From positions 434,001-498,000 of the forward strand of contig NC_033567.1 of assembly GCF_001680005.1 (NCBI RefSeq): a DNA stretch of 64,000 nucleotides, given 5' to 3'. The DNA comes from Plasmodium coatneyi. Taxonomy: Eukaryota > Apicomplexa > Aconoidasida > Haemosporida > Plasmodiidae. Shown here in pieces: positions 23,266 through 32,546 of the stretch. The number at the start of each line of letters is the position of its first letter. Position 1 is the first letter of the stretch. The translations under genes and the position numbers were made by a program. The notes beneath the pieces are model-generated. The model saw only the letters and a program-made list of their open reading frames with translations, had not been told where the DNA came from and did not search any database.

Positions 23266-23409
23266 ATGGCGGATTTAGAAAAAGGAAGTGCCTCCATTTT
23301 TCCTCAACTTGTATCCTTAAACCAATCGTGCAACGATCTTATGCAAAAAAAATATGTATATATATTTGCAGAAAATTTAGAGAACGCATACCCAAAGAGA
23401 CATGATTAA
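23266..23409 (+). CDS. Candidate small gene or first exon
   Basis: An ATG at 23266 in good context (GCAGAATGG) opens a 47-codon frame beginning MADLEKGSASIFPQLVSL and continuing NQSCNDLMQKKYVYIF. Composition is protein-like and unlike the surrounding spacer. A strong GTATAT donor sits inside the frame after codon 30, at 23356. Splicing from there to an acceptor at 23587 (GTTCCCCAG) would join in phase to CGMQLTHKSITKAVEKFF. The true product could therefore be a multi-exon small protein rather than this single frame. There is no recognised homology, and transcript evidence would be decisive. Confidence 0.3.
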   Translation: MADLEKGSASIFPQLVSLNQSCNDLMQKKYVYIFAENLENAYPKRHD

Positions 23410-24640
23410 GTTCCTCATTTTAATGCCACGACGTAGGAATATGAACTGAAAACTTACCAAAAAAAAAGAAATACCAAGGTTATGTTCATTTTTTACTGTC
23501 CTCGGATTAGTTTTTCCTTTTTATAAATATATTTTCTGACCGCCTACTTTCCCCCCCTTATAAAATGAATGCATTTGTTCCCCAGTGCGGTATGCAACTT
23601 ACCCACAAATCAATTACCAAGGCGGTAGAAAAATTCTTCACATGTGTGGACACCTGAATGCAATATTAGGCGAATAACACCTTTGCAGACATGTCATCAT
23701 TTTACGAAAATGAGGATATTCGATTTATAAAAATGTTTCTTTTCATTTTAAAGCGTTTCTTCATTTTTGTATTTTTTTTTAAATGCCTCGCAAAGGACAC
23801 TTTTATGCATCTCCATGTTGAGCCCTCATTAATACAATATTCCTACACCTGTGCACAGAGAAGGCTAAAATGTACTCCCCTTGCATGTCCCCCTTTAAGC
23901 TAAATTAAAAGCTCGTTTGGTTGGTGTTTTTCCCTTATTATTTTTTCCCCCTTCTGCGCAATATGGTGGGTGATTACACCCATGTCACCAGCATACCCCC
24001 TGTAGTAATAAATGTTTTCCATGAAAAATGTAAAATTTGGCACTTTTCTCTCCCCCTCCAAAGGTATATCATACTGTCTCGCATTAAAAAAATATGCGCA
24101 TATTTACTCCTCTGCATAGTGATATTCTGTACATACGTTGATGTTGACACCCTCACCAATGGGTAGCGATATATTGCAGAAAAAATTACACAGTCGTTTC
24201 CTGCCCCTGGGGGTAGTAGGTAGTGCTTTTCTTAATTTTCCCCATAAAAGGAAAAAAGTCAACAGGAAAAAGTTGCATTTTTTGTTCACCCAGATTGAAA
24301 TTTTTTTTAAATGAAAATGTACCATCACAGCTCGGTAATGCAATCTTCGTAACACACTGCGTAGGATCTGCCACTGTGCTTTTTTTCTTCCCTTTTATAG
24401 AAGAACACCATTTGTAAGTAGCAAGAAAAAAGAAAAAAAAAAAACAGCTAAAAGAACAGAATAAAACTTCACTGACACCCTTTTAATGTTTTAAAAAAAG
24501 AAAAAAAACATTTTTGGTTTACGCAAAATTACCCCCATAGACATTACATCCATTTTCAGCGCTTCCTAATTTCCTTGTGGCAGTTTTCCGCACCACTGTT
24601 ATGTTAAGAAGTGGAAAGCAGTCCAACCACCCACACGTGT
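23410..24640. other. Spacer with several short coding-like islands
   Basis: Islands at about 23587-23656 (CGMQLTHKSITKAVEKFF) and 23689-23760 (MSSFYENEDIRFIKMFLF) follow plausible acceptors GTTCCCCAG and ACCTTTGCAG, and could be exons of the candidate gene at 23266. The rest is AT-rich with poly-T and poly-A runs and no supported feature. A promoter for the next gene is expected near its 3' end. Confidence 0.35.
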
Positions 24641-25273
24641 ATGCGTATATTCTCCTTCCCCTTGTTCATAATGCCGCACCATTTAACTTCCTTCATAGCC
24701 GCTTTAACTGGGTCTATCAGCTCAGGAACATGTTGCGGTTGCATCCCCTTCAGTTTCTCTCCAGTCGTCACCCCGGCAGTTGCATCCTCAACGGCCCCCC
24801 TGTCAGCCGCCGTACCGAACACAGCCATACCAGCAGCTGTTGCATCGCAAGGTGCTGTGTCATCCAGCCCCGTGTTAACAAGTGCCATGGCATTCTTCGC
24901 CCCATTATTAGCCTTCTACAAAAAATACAACATCTTTGAAGAAACCAAAGAGTGCACAAAAGAGAAGGTGGACAAAATGTGCCAGTGCAATTTAGTCACC
25001 GCAGAGGAGTCATATTATCATAGTGAACACTTACCAAATGAAGAAGACTATCCTGATGGAAGAAATAAATACAAAACAGTTGTGGATGACCCGGAAAGCA
25101 ACACTAGTGATGACGAGACGACCAACAAGTGTAATTTAAATAGTGAGGAAATTATTAAAGAAGAATTCGAGTCCCTAAGTCAGGACAAGTCCTCACCAAG
25201 CAGCGCATGCTCTATACACTCCTTTCTGGAAGACCCAGAAGAAGAGTTGTTTAAAAATTCAAGTACCTACTAG
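24641..25273 (+). CDS. Unrecognised protein with an Ala-rich hydrophobic N-terminal half and acidic tail
   Basis: The frame gives 210 residues from the ATG at 24641; a second ATG at 24671 (MPHHLTSFIAAL) is equally possible, and the frame upstream of 24641 has only a GTG. The N-terminal half is rich in Ala, Ser, Pro and Val, with hydrophobic stretches near residues 11-35 and at MAFFAPLLAFYKKYNIF. The second half is acidic and hydrophilic (PNEEDYPDGRNKYK, SDDETTNKCN, FLEDPEEELF), which is convincing as coding sequence. It could be an anchored protein with an exposed acidic tail. The first part might include a missed intron or be the last exon of a longer gene. No family is recognised. Confidence 0.5.
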   Translation: MRIFSFPLFIMPHHLTSFIAALTGSISSGTCCGCIPFSFSPVVTPAVASSTAPLSAAVPNTAIPAAVASQGAVSSSPVLTSAMAFFAPLLAFYKKYNIFEETKECTKEKVDKMCQCNLVTAEESYYHSEHLPNEEDYPDGRNKYKTVVDDPESNTSDDETTNKCNLNSEEIIKEEFESLSQDKSSPSSACSIHSFLEDPEEELFKNSSTY

Positions 25274-25999
25274 CGCCTTAACACTCCACGCACACTCAAT
25301 TTTTATTCATAAAGAATTGAGTGTGCGTTAGTACATTTCTCCTGCTTTTCAAAATTTCCACATTACACATTTGTTACTCTGAATTTTTTTTTTTTTCAAA
25401 TTTTATAATTGTCCTTTGTGAAAAGTGTGACAATAAAACTGTTTTTTTTTTTTTTTCCTTTTTTTTTTTTTTTTTTTTGTTCCTTCCTGACGAAATGTGC
25501 TTAACCCGGTGTGCATAGGCACACGTGCACAGATTGCCAGCCCTCTATATCAACACATTTGGATAACTTGTGCCTCGTTTGTTTTTAAAAAGGTGTATTG
25601 CTTTTAAATTTGGAGAAGGCCCACGCATATAACAGGCGGTGGAAGGGGCGCTTCGCCTTGCGTCGTACTCCCGAAACGTAGCAGCGTCTATGTCTGCGAC
25701 GCGTTATGCTACTACGAATAATGCCCATTTGAGCAACTTCCCCCCAAGCTACAACAATAAGCGAAACTTCTCAAACGGAGATTTCCAAATTGGCTGTTTT
25801 CTTCCCCCTATAAAATGCCCCCACGAAACGCTTTGCCCTGACAGGAAATCATAACGGAGGGGAACACTGACGAGCTGAGGGAAGCTTCCCCAGAAAAAGG
25901 GGTATCCCCGCCAAACACCTTATTAACGCATTTTCACAAATCTTCTATCCCCATGCAAACACTTGCACGACAGCTTCTCCATCTGTGACCCTCGCCCAA
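25274..25999. other. Spacer with long T-runs
   Basis: Poly-T tracts lie at about 25387-25398, 25441-25456 and 25459-25480, and the region holds an inverted copy of a short sequence (CACACTCAATTTTTAT near 25291 and AATTGAGTGTG near 25316) that could form a hairpin at the end of the upstream transcript. A small frame at 25690-25854 (MSATRYATTNNAHLSNF) is too short to support. The promoter of the coiled-coil gene is expected on the right. Confidence 0.4.
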
Positions 26000-26842
26000 A
26001 TGAGTAAACTGGAAAACCAAATTAAACAAATCGAAAGCAACATCATTATTAAGGAAAAAAAAATTAAGGACCTGGAAAGAGAAATCCAGGAACTAAAAAA
26101 TTATTCAAAAAGTCTTTACGAAAAATTGATAAATCAACAAGAAGTTCTGCTAAAAAGAAAAAAACAAAATGTTCTGACAGACATCAAAATTAATAGGCTA
26201 AAAAAAGACATCATTGAATTATGTAAAACCATCCAAAATGCCAACAGGAAAATAACTAATACCTTCGCAGAATTGAAAAAAAAAAAAATCCTCATAAAGG
26301 AAAATACACAATGTATGGAAGAAATATATAATGACATCATTAAAAAAAATACCCTGAACAATGAACAGAATAACACCACATTAACAATATTAAATCACTT
26401 TTTTATAAAAAAAGAACATCATAATAATGACTTGAAATTACTACATAAGGATAAGAAGGACAAAATTCAAATTGTAAGAAATCAAGTTAAAGAAATGAAC
26501 AACCATATCACCGCCAAGCGGTCGAACATTGCACTGCTAGACAGCAGACTCACTGCCAATCTGCGCACCATCAAAGGTTACGTAAGCGAATTAATCCAGA
26601 GGGGTGCCTTTCAAAAGATCAATATTAATAAAAGGAACATCACGAGGAATTGCCTAAACATAATAAATAATGTCATAGAAAAACAAGAGGGCAGAAAAGA
26701 AACCGTTTGGGATCCTCACACCGATGAAGATAAGATGCAAACAGCTGATAACACTGTGGCGACGGAAAATGGGGAGGAAGAAAAATTAGAACTTCAATTA
26801 AATACGCAAGAATTTATCCAGCTTGAAAATTTCCTCTTATGA
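26000..26842 (+). CDS. Coiled-coil protein, unrecognised
   Basis: This is a single exon of 280 residues starting at CAAATGAG; the frame upstream of 26000 has no ATG. Residues 1-125 are an almost uninterrupted coiled coil with heptad spacing of Leu, Ile and Met (LENQIKQIESNIIIKEK, IKDLEREIQELKNYSKSL, INRLKKDIIELCKTI). A second helical segment covers about 150-235, and the last 45 residues are acidic, ending FIQLENFLL. Size and layout fit a structural adaptor such as a kinetochore, centriolar or cytoskeletal coiled-coil subunit, but nothing in the sequence picks one of these. The gene is clearly coding: Lys/Asn/Ile rich, with long poly-A tracts read as Lys codons. Confidence 0.8.
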   Translation: MSKLENQIKQIESNIIIKEKKIKDLEREIQELKNYSKSLYEKLINQQEVLLKRKKQNVLTDIKINRLKKDIIELCKTIQNANRKITNTFAELKKKKILIKENTQCMEEIYNDIIKKNTLNNEQNNTTLTILNHFFIKKEHHNNDLKLLHKDKKDKIQIVRNQVKEMNNHITAKRSNIALLDSRLTANLRTIKGYVSELIQRGAFQKININKRNITRNCLNIINNVIEKQEGRKETVWDPHTDEDKMQTADNTVATENGEEEKLELQLNTQEFIQLENFLL

Positions 26843-27946
26843 GGTAGCTATGTAAAATGCCTACCTCTCATCCTTTCCAAATATTTGTTAGTCCTTTTAG
26901 AAAGCGTCATAAGAAAAAAAAAGAAGGGAGAGTGGGCTGGTTAGCACACCAACAAATGGGCTTACAACCACGATGGACTTTTCCTATGGGGAAACATAAA
27001 ACGAATTGAAGAGACGCACCATTTATGCAGACAAAGATGTGCCACCATCCCCCCTACAGTTAGCATCATTAAAACGCCCATGCGAAAAAATAAGGCATGC
27101 TACGAATTACCTGAAGAGGGAATATTTTTTCCCCCAAAAATTGTAAATTCGAGTTGAAATTTTTTTGTATGCGCACGTATACTTTTATTAATGCACGTTC
27201 CACCGACCTGCGCCTTTCAACAAAAGCTCAGCTTCTTGACAACTGCTGTCTGAGTTTTCGCTCTTCCTACTTCACCCTCGTCAGCACGGCTGCAGCACAT
27301 CAAGAGGAAACATTTATTTTAATTTCAAAACAAAATTTTATCGCACATAAGGCGAACGGGTTGGACAAAACTTACTCGTTCATACTCCCATTTGGAGAAG
27401 CAAAATTACTTGTTCTTATCCCCCTGTGTGCATTTGACACCCCCTTAAAATGGTCACCTTTTTTGATTACATATCTGTGTTACTGCAACGTCTTAACGTC
27501 AATGTTAAGGTTACCTAAATTGATGAGTCGTATGAACTTCAAACGGATAAATAATAACAAGTAAAAGGTAAAAACTGGGGGTAAATTCACTACAATAAGC
27601 TTTGCAATTACGTTTTGCCATTAAACAAATGTAGAAAAATAATGGGGCAAAAAATGAGGAAAAAATGGGGCAAAAAGCAGGTAGGCGAAAAAACAGGAAA
27701 AATGTGGAATTATATCTTAAGCATATTCCCCTAAGCGTGATAGCATAAATTCAAGAACCTGTGGAACAATAAACGCTAAGGCAAAGTTACTTGAAAGGGG
27801 ATCTGTGCGAGTTGTTTTTTTTTGTGCCGCCTTATGCTCGCATGCACATGTGTAAAAAATGACAATGAATTCCCCGCAAAAATACAAATGACTTGAAGCT
27901 TCAACAACAGAAGCGGTCGATCAGCTAATAGACCAACTCTTTTGAA
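26843..27946. other. Spacer after the coiled-coil gene
   Basis: It contains an open frame of 131 codons from an ATG at 27169 to 27564 (+) without domain content, and a short imperfect repeat of ATGGGGCAAAAA-like units at about 27640-27690. Neither is strong enough to call a gene. Confidence 0.4.
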
Positions 27947-28126
27947 TTACATATGAATGGCCTCGTCCTGGCGATGTTGCCCGAAACGCCCGTACCTAGC
28001 TCGTGCACAGCAGCTATTTATGCAGCTACTGGAATGGGTATGACCGTTGTGATGACTACAATTGACGCATTTGCGGCACTCAATACAAAAACAATTTGTT
28101 TTGAGCCCTAGACAGGCCCAGTCTTC
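27947..28126 (-). CDS. Candidate terminal exon encoding a Cys/His-rich peptide
   Basis: Behind a plausible splice acceptor (GTGTGAGCACAG) the minus strand is open for 59 codons to TAA at 27947. The product has a tight cysteine cluster, NCFCIECRKCVNCSHH, spaced C-x-C-x2-C-x2-C-x2-C. A His/Cys segment (HTHSSSCINSCC) follows, with a basic end. This looks like a metal-binding motif, and the island is richer in G+C than its surroundings. The upstream exon is not clear; short ATG-led candidates lie within 28127-28250. The opposite strand is also open in exact codon register (27954-28109), so a G+C-rich non-coding RNA is the main alternative. Confidence 0.3.
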   Translation of the reverse strand, partial: EDWACLGLKTNCFCIECRKCVNCSHHNGHTHSSSCINSCCARARYGRFGQHRQDEAIHM

Positions 28127-28275
28127 CTGTGCTCACACAGATGAACACAAACACGCGCAACAGAAACAAAATGCATCTCCCCAACACTACACCATATGGG
28201 AATAATACATACAACATATATATTTATGTATGCGTGGCAAGTATAGCCCTTCCGTGGCGCTCCCCACAAGAACGC

Positions 28276-29180
28276 CTAATGGTATGCGTTGCCTTTATTT
28301 TTATTCCCGTGGGAGTTGATTTCCTCCTTGTGTGTATCATGCGATCTGGATCTTTTAAATTTCTTTTTATGATAATTTTTAGGGCTCGGAGAACGGGAAT
28401 ATTTTTTCTTATATTTGTTGTAATGTGTTGGTAGAGGAGAAGGGGGTCCATTCCCATAGGAATTTTTCCCATGGTCATAATTTCTTCGACCTCTATCATC
28501 AGCATTATGGTGGTAATAATTTGAAGGGGGGGTAACCTTACTATGTGCATTTCCACTATATCTGTAAGAACCATTTCTACCATTTGGATAACCATCATAG
28601 GGAGGGTTTCTGTACCCCCGTGTATAACCACCTTTATCTATGTTGTTTTCATGTTGGTAGGAATATTTGTTAAAATCACTTCTTGGCATTTTATAATTTT
28701 TATATTTTCCATTTGGGGGGTTCCTATATGGGGTCCATTTTTCAAACTGTATCCATACTCTTAATGCATTCTTTACATTATTTTTCGCGTCATCCTCATT
28801 TAGGTAGCATGCCCTTACTAACAGCATGTTGAACCTGGATTTTTCATTTTTGCATGCAAAAGTCACTAAGTGGGTTCCCTTATCTGCCCATATGTAACTT
28901 ATTTCTGGAACTTCAAATTTTTCGTGATCTCTTTTTAAGGTATCAAAATAGTACTTCAAAAATGTACTCAGTTCTTTCACACCCCAATGCAGGGGTTTAT
29001 ATCTTCCGAAAACGCACAGTCTTCTCCGCAATTCAATATCGCTGCAGTTACGAAGCTCCAGATCCTTTGGCCATTCCATTCCATTTCCTGTTTGGATCAA
29101 AAAAGGGGAAAAAATTGCGCAGAAAATATTGTGTGTGTAGCAGGCAGAATTACATATATATCACGGAATAACTCATCCAT
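28276..29180 (-). CDS. RRM-like (U2AF65-type) protein with RS-like tail, member 1 of a tandem pair
   Basis: The main exon (29087-28276) follows an acceptor CCAAACAG. A proposed 16-nt first exon (29180-29165, ATGGATGAGTTATTCC) with donor GTGATA joins in phase to give MDELFRNGMEWPKD and 275 residues in all. If that exon is wrong, translation could start at the ATG at 29079. Residues 10-110 resemble an RNA-recognition motif of the U2AF65 RRM1 kind: RRLCVFGRYKPLHWGVKEL, then STFLKYYF, ISYIWADKGTHLVTFAC and SRFNMLL. The C-terminal half is basic, rich in Tyr, Asn and Gly, and ends in RS-like dipeptides (YSRSPSPK, FKRSRSHD), typical of splicing or mRNA-binding factors. The neighbour at 29341 is a clear paralogue on the same strand. 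RNA binding is inferred from fold resemblance. Confidence 0.7.
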
Positions 29181-29260
29181 TTGGAAGGTTAGGAAGACCC
29201 ACGCGATTGCAGCGGTAGAAACGTACAAACGTGAGGAAGGTTCATCACTGCAGATGAAAA

Positions 29261-29268
29261 TGCATGCA
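29261..29268. promoter_or_regulatory. TGCATGCA motif upstream of the RRM-like gene
   Basis: A perfect palindromic TGCATGCA lies about 80 bp upstream of the proposed start of the gene at 29180. This octamer is a known binding sequence of one Plasmodium AP2 factor class, but copies also occur inside coding regions of this window, so function here is only a possibility. Confidence 0.2.
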
Positions 29269-29340
29269 GAGTGACGACACCCTTTTGAACATTTAACATG
29301 AACACTTTTCCGGTGGCACGAATTATTTCCCTTTTTAGGG

Positions 29341-30072
29341 TCACTCTTTTTTTGTCTTACTTCTTGGCGGGGTCGCGGAGCGCTTTCTCATCCTGTTTAT
29401 TTTTTTCCCTTCATCGTCGCTTGGCATTTCCTTTTCACCTTTGCGTCTCCCTTCCTCCGTGCCTTCACTCTCTCCCTGGGTGTGTTCTTCATTTGCATCT
29501 TCCTCTCCCTTCTCGTCGTCATTTTTGTCTTCCTCTTCCTCTCGATTGCTCTCTCTGTTTTCCTCATGGTCGCTCCCATTTTTTCCCTCTCTATTCTTAT
29601 CTTCCCCTTTCTCCCTATCCGTCACCTCCTCCTTATAATACGGTTGTATCTTCAGCATAATTTTCTTTTTATCCTTAACACTTCTGATTGTGCAGTTGGC
29701 CAGGTTCTCAATTGTCCTCCTAGACACCGAGTCGTGACACGCCAAAATAGCGGACGGCTCGTTCCTTATCAAACACACCTGTTCGATTAGTGGGAACTCA
29801 ATATTCCTGTCTATGGCTAGCTTGTAAAAATATTCCCTAAAAAACCAGGTAATGTCCAGCTTTGTCCAATCAACTGGTATGTTACTAACAATAAGGCACA
29901 ACTCCTTTTTTAAATTCTTATTTTCTACATCGTGAATTTCAAGATTCAGTGGCCACAAGACTTTTTTGTAACTCTTTCGGTAGTTTTTTCTCAATGAGCC
30001 ATTATTCCTACCATCATCCCTACCATCGTTATGAGGTCTGTTTTCTTGCTCATCTTTTTCCGGATTTTTCAT
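29341..30072 (-). CDS. RRM-like protein with acidic/basic tail, member 2 of a tandem pair
   Basis: This is a single exon of 243 residues with ATG at 30072. Residues 35-150 align by eye with the neighbouring gene: VLWPLNLEIHDV against MEWPKDLELRNC, LCLIVSNIPVDWTKLDITW against LCVFGRYKPLHWGVKEL, then FFREYF against FLKYYF, and SAILAC against LVTFAC. The pattern is that of a divergent RRM (beta1 LCLIVSNIP, helix ending FF, strand QVCLIRNEPSAILAC). The tail (150-243) is a mixed-charge Glu/Lys/Asn low-complexity segment ending KRSATPPRSKTKKE. Spacing to the paralogue is only about 160 bp, consistent with tandem duplication. RNA binding, perhaps in splicing, is inferred. Confidence 0.7.
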   Translation of the reverse strand: MKNPEKDEQENRPHNDGRDDGRNNGSLRKNYRKSYKKVLWPLNLEIHDVENKNLKKELCLIVSNIPVDWTKLDITWFFREYFYKLAIDRNIEFPLIEQVCLIRNEPSAILACHDSVSRRTIENLANCTIRSVKDKKKIMLKIQPYYKEEVTDREKGEDKNREGKNGSDHEENRESNREEEEDKNDDEKGEEDANEEHTQGESEGTEEGRRKGEKEMPSDDEGKKINRMRKRSATPPRSKTKKE

Positions 30073-32546
30073 TGGGGCTTAAAAAGAGCGTATATATATA
30101 TCTGGGGGGATAACAAGTATGTACCTTTATGTACAGTTTGGACGGCCTGAAAAAATCGTACACTGTTTTTACGTTATACGTATATATATGTATATCTGCA
30201 TATATGTGTACACGTCCTAATGTGCATATTTATCTATTGTATGCAGTGCCTAGGGAAATCATTCTTCTTAACGAACGAATTGTTTCATAGTGGGGACGGG
30301 GCAAGTGGCATACGTACATTTGCGCATTTAATGGCTTTCCTTCTTTTTATTTTTTTGGTTGTTTCTCCTTTTTGGTGTAAAAGGCACACAAGAAAAAATG
30401 TACTTATGTCAGCTCTACAAATTTTCCTTTTTTTCTCGCGTAACCGTAAAGTGTAAAGGTGCACGAGGAAAAAAGTGGCAAACTGGAACAGTGGCAAAAT
30501 GTGTCGAAGTGTACAAAAAATGGAAAAAAAAATAAGTAAATTGCCCCGCATAACTGAAGGAATTGCTACTTACTAACAAGGGTGAAGGTAAAAATGCCTC
30601 AGACGAGAGAATGGCCTTTTTCGCGTACCGATACGCAGGAGTACGCATGCTTGTATAGCATATATATATGTACATGTACACTACGTAGGATTTTTTTTTT
30701 TTTTAAATGCCCCCCTTTTTAAGGAATACTGAAGAGCTGGCTACCCCACTGTCCATATGTTGCAATTAATTATACGCGTTTTCATTTTCCATTTCGCTGT
30801 TTGTTTCTCCTTCTCCTTTTTACGTTATATCTGCATGTACGCACGGCTGCATAAGGCTACGCGGTACGCGTGCCAATGAGAGAAGGCTGCGTACCCCCTT
30901 TCTCCACAAAAAATTTACAAAAGTGTAAACATATGCATATAGGTAGATATGCATACATTTACGTGTACATTTCCTCATGTACAAATTTTGAATTCCCGTT
31001 TTACCTACCATGCGAGGCCCTTTTTCCATTTTCCCAAAATTTCAACACACCACTAAGTCATTGCAGGAAAATACAACGGCTGAAATGGATTTCTACTACA
31101 TCGTGTAAATGTGAAAAGTACTTTTACCTTTCAGGTGTAAAAAAAAATGTCAGCACATTGGTAAGGCATAATTTATCATTTTTCTTTTAAGCAAAATGTA
31201 TTTCACCAAGTTGTGAGAAGCAACATGGGCGTTACACTCTCATTGTGTGTGTGGGAAGCAATTTTCACAGCAGCTGTACACCCTGTCGTATGTTGCGAAG
31301 TGACACACGCAGCAATCGCGCAGAGGAAGCATATGAAAGGGCACCATTTTGGTATCTTAAAACCAGTTTGTTCACAAAGCGCCAGGGGAGCCTAACACTG
31401 CTGCGAAAAATGAGAGGATAAAAAACAACGCTAATGAGTTTTTCCAAAATGAAAACTGATAAGTTCGCTTTTTTAACCAAGCAGAAATTTCCACTCCTCT
31501 AACTCGGGTCATATATTAATATGCACAAATTTGGACAATATTTCCAATATGAGCCGAGTTTACATCTTGGTGGTGTTTTCTCTTATGGAACACCATTATG
31601 TTGCTGTAGCAGTAGGGGAGGATACACGCACTGGTCTTTAGCAGGTTGGTTCCCACGTGGGCTCTTCTTACAAGAGCAGGTGTATGGGCTGGGGGGCACT
31701 GTACCACTTTATCCCGATTTCCGGCATGAAATCGAACCGCGTATAAACAAACACGTACACACAAGTCTAAAGTGTGTATTCATTTTGGTGCCATTTCGCT
31801 ACTCATTTTAGTTAAAATGAATGGCAAACAGTTGCCTCAAAAGGCGCCCCTTTTTTTTCATTACACAGCTTGTAACTGTTACAACTTTGCAACTGCCAAA
31901 TGGCAAATCGGCCCCTCTCGCTACCCCCGACCTTTGCTAGCTCCCTCTTTAATTTTTTTCCCCTCGAATAAATCTACTCACCAAATGGAAAAACTTGCAC
32001 ATTGAAATTTCCCAATTTTTTGCACCAACATGAGAAGGCGAAAAATCGTTACAACATGGCATGACAGACGAGACCGCGAGTGGCAAGTCCACACCTTTCG
32101 TCCTAATGACACATGCGATACCTGGTTATAAAGTTGTTACACGAAAAAAAAAAATAAATAAAATGAAATAATAATCTCGTCATTGTGTATTATTCTAAGG
32201 GAAAACTTTAGCACTGTTATGAATTTTTTTTTTTTTTCCATTTTCCTTCCATATGGCCGCCATACCAAAGGAGAAAAAAAATGATATTAAAAAGGGGCGA
32301 TTGTTAGCAATTTCTGCGTATGACGAATGCATCCTTTGAGGCATATATATATATGTCTGTTTGACTTGTGTGCCCCCAGATTAGTTCCTTCTGTAAAAGT
32401 TCTGTTTATTTTGCGATTAAACTCTGTCCGCTCAGCTATCAGTGTTGTGTCCCTTCTCGTGCCACCCCCAACCATACGAAGAATATGCCAAAAAGGCACA
32501 CTCGTATGACACGACATTTTTAACCGTCAGAGTACAGAATGAGAAA
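30073..32546. other. Long divergent spacer with two G+C-richer islands
   Basis: These 2.5 kb separate two gene starts facing away from each other. Most of it is AT-rich with TATATATG-type repeats (about 30091-30210). Two islands near 31210-31400 and 31520-31760 are richer in G+C and open in long frames; the second is listed as a candidate gene. The frame of the downstream gene extends to 32442 without an ATG, so a first exon of that gene may also be hidden here. Confidence 0.4.
31521..31811 (+). CDS. Candidate small gene in a G+C-richer island
   Basis: The ATG at 31521 opens 96 codons. The first 79 look like real protein and not low complexity: MHKFGQYFQYEPSLHLGG, then GGYTHWSLAGWFPRGLFL and PLYPDFRHEIEPRINK. 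Trp, Gly, Pro and Tyr are over-represented, as in small mitochondrial membrane-complex subunits. After that the frame becomes spacer-like, and possible donors (C/GTATAA at 31741 and CAC/GTACAC at 31757) suggest the exon ends there. A following exon after CATTTTAG at 31812 is open to 32005. No family is recognised, and an uncapped structured RNA is not excluded. Confidence 0.35.
   Translation: MHKFGQYFQYEPSLHLGGVFSYGTPLCCCSSRGGYTHWSLAGWFPRGLFLQEQVYGLGGTVPLYPDFRHEIEPRINKHVHTSLKCVFILVPFRYSF

Noticed and set aside
25690..25854. Short frame MSATRYATTNNAHLSNF ... before the coiled-coil gene
   Set aside because: It has 54 codons or fewer and no splice site linking it to the downstream gene. It was considered as a first exon, but there is no suitable donor near its end.
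27169..27564. 131-codon plus-strand frame
   Set aside because: Its composition is not Plasmodium-like coding sequence, it has no domain, and the long T- and A-rich stretches can produce such frames. Conservation would be needed.
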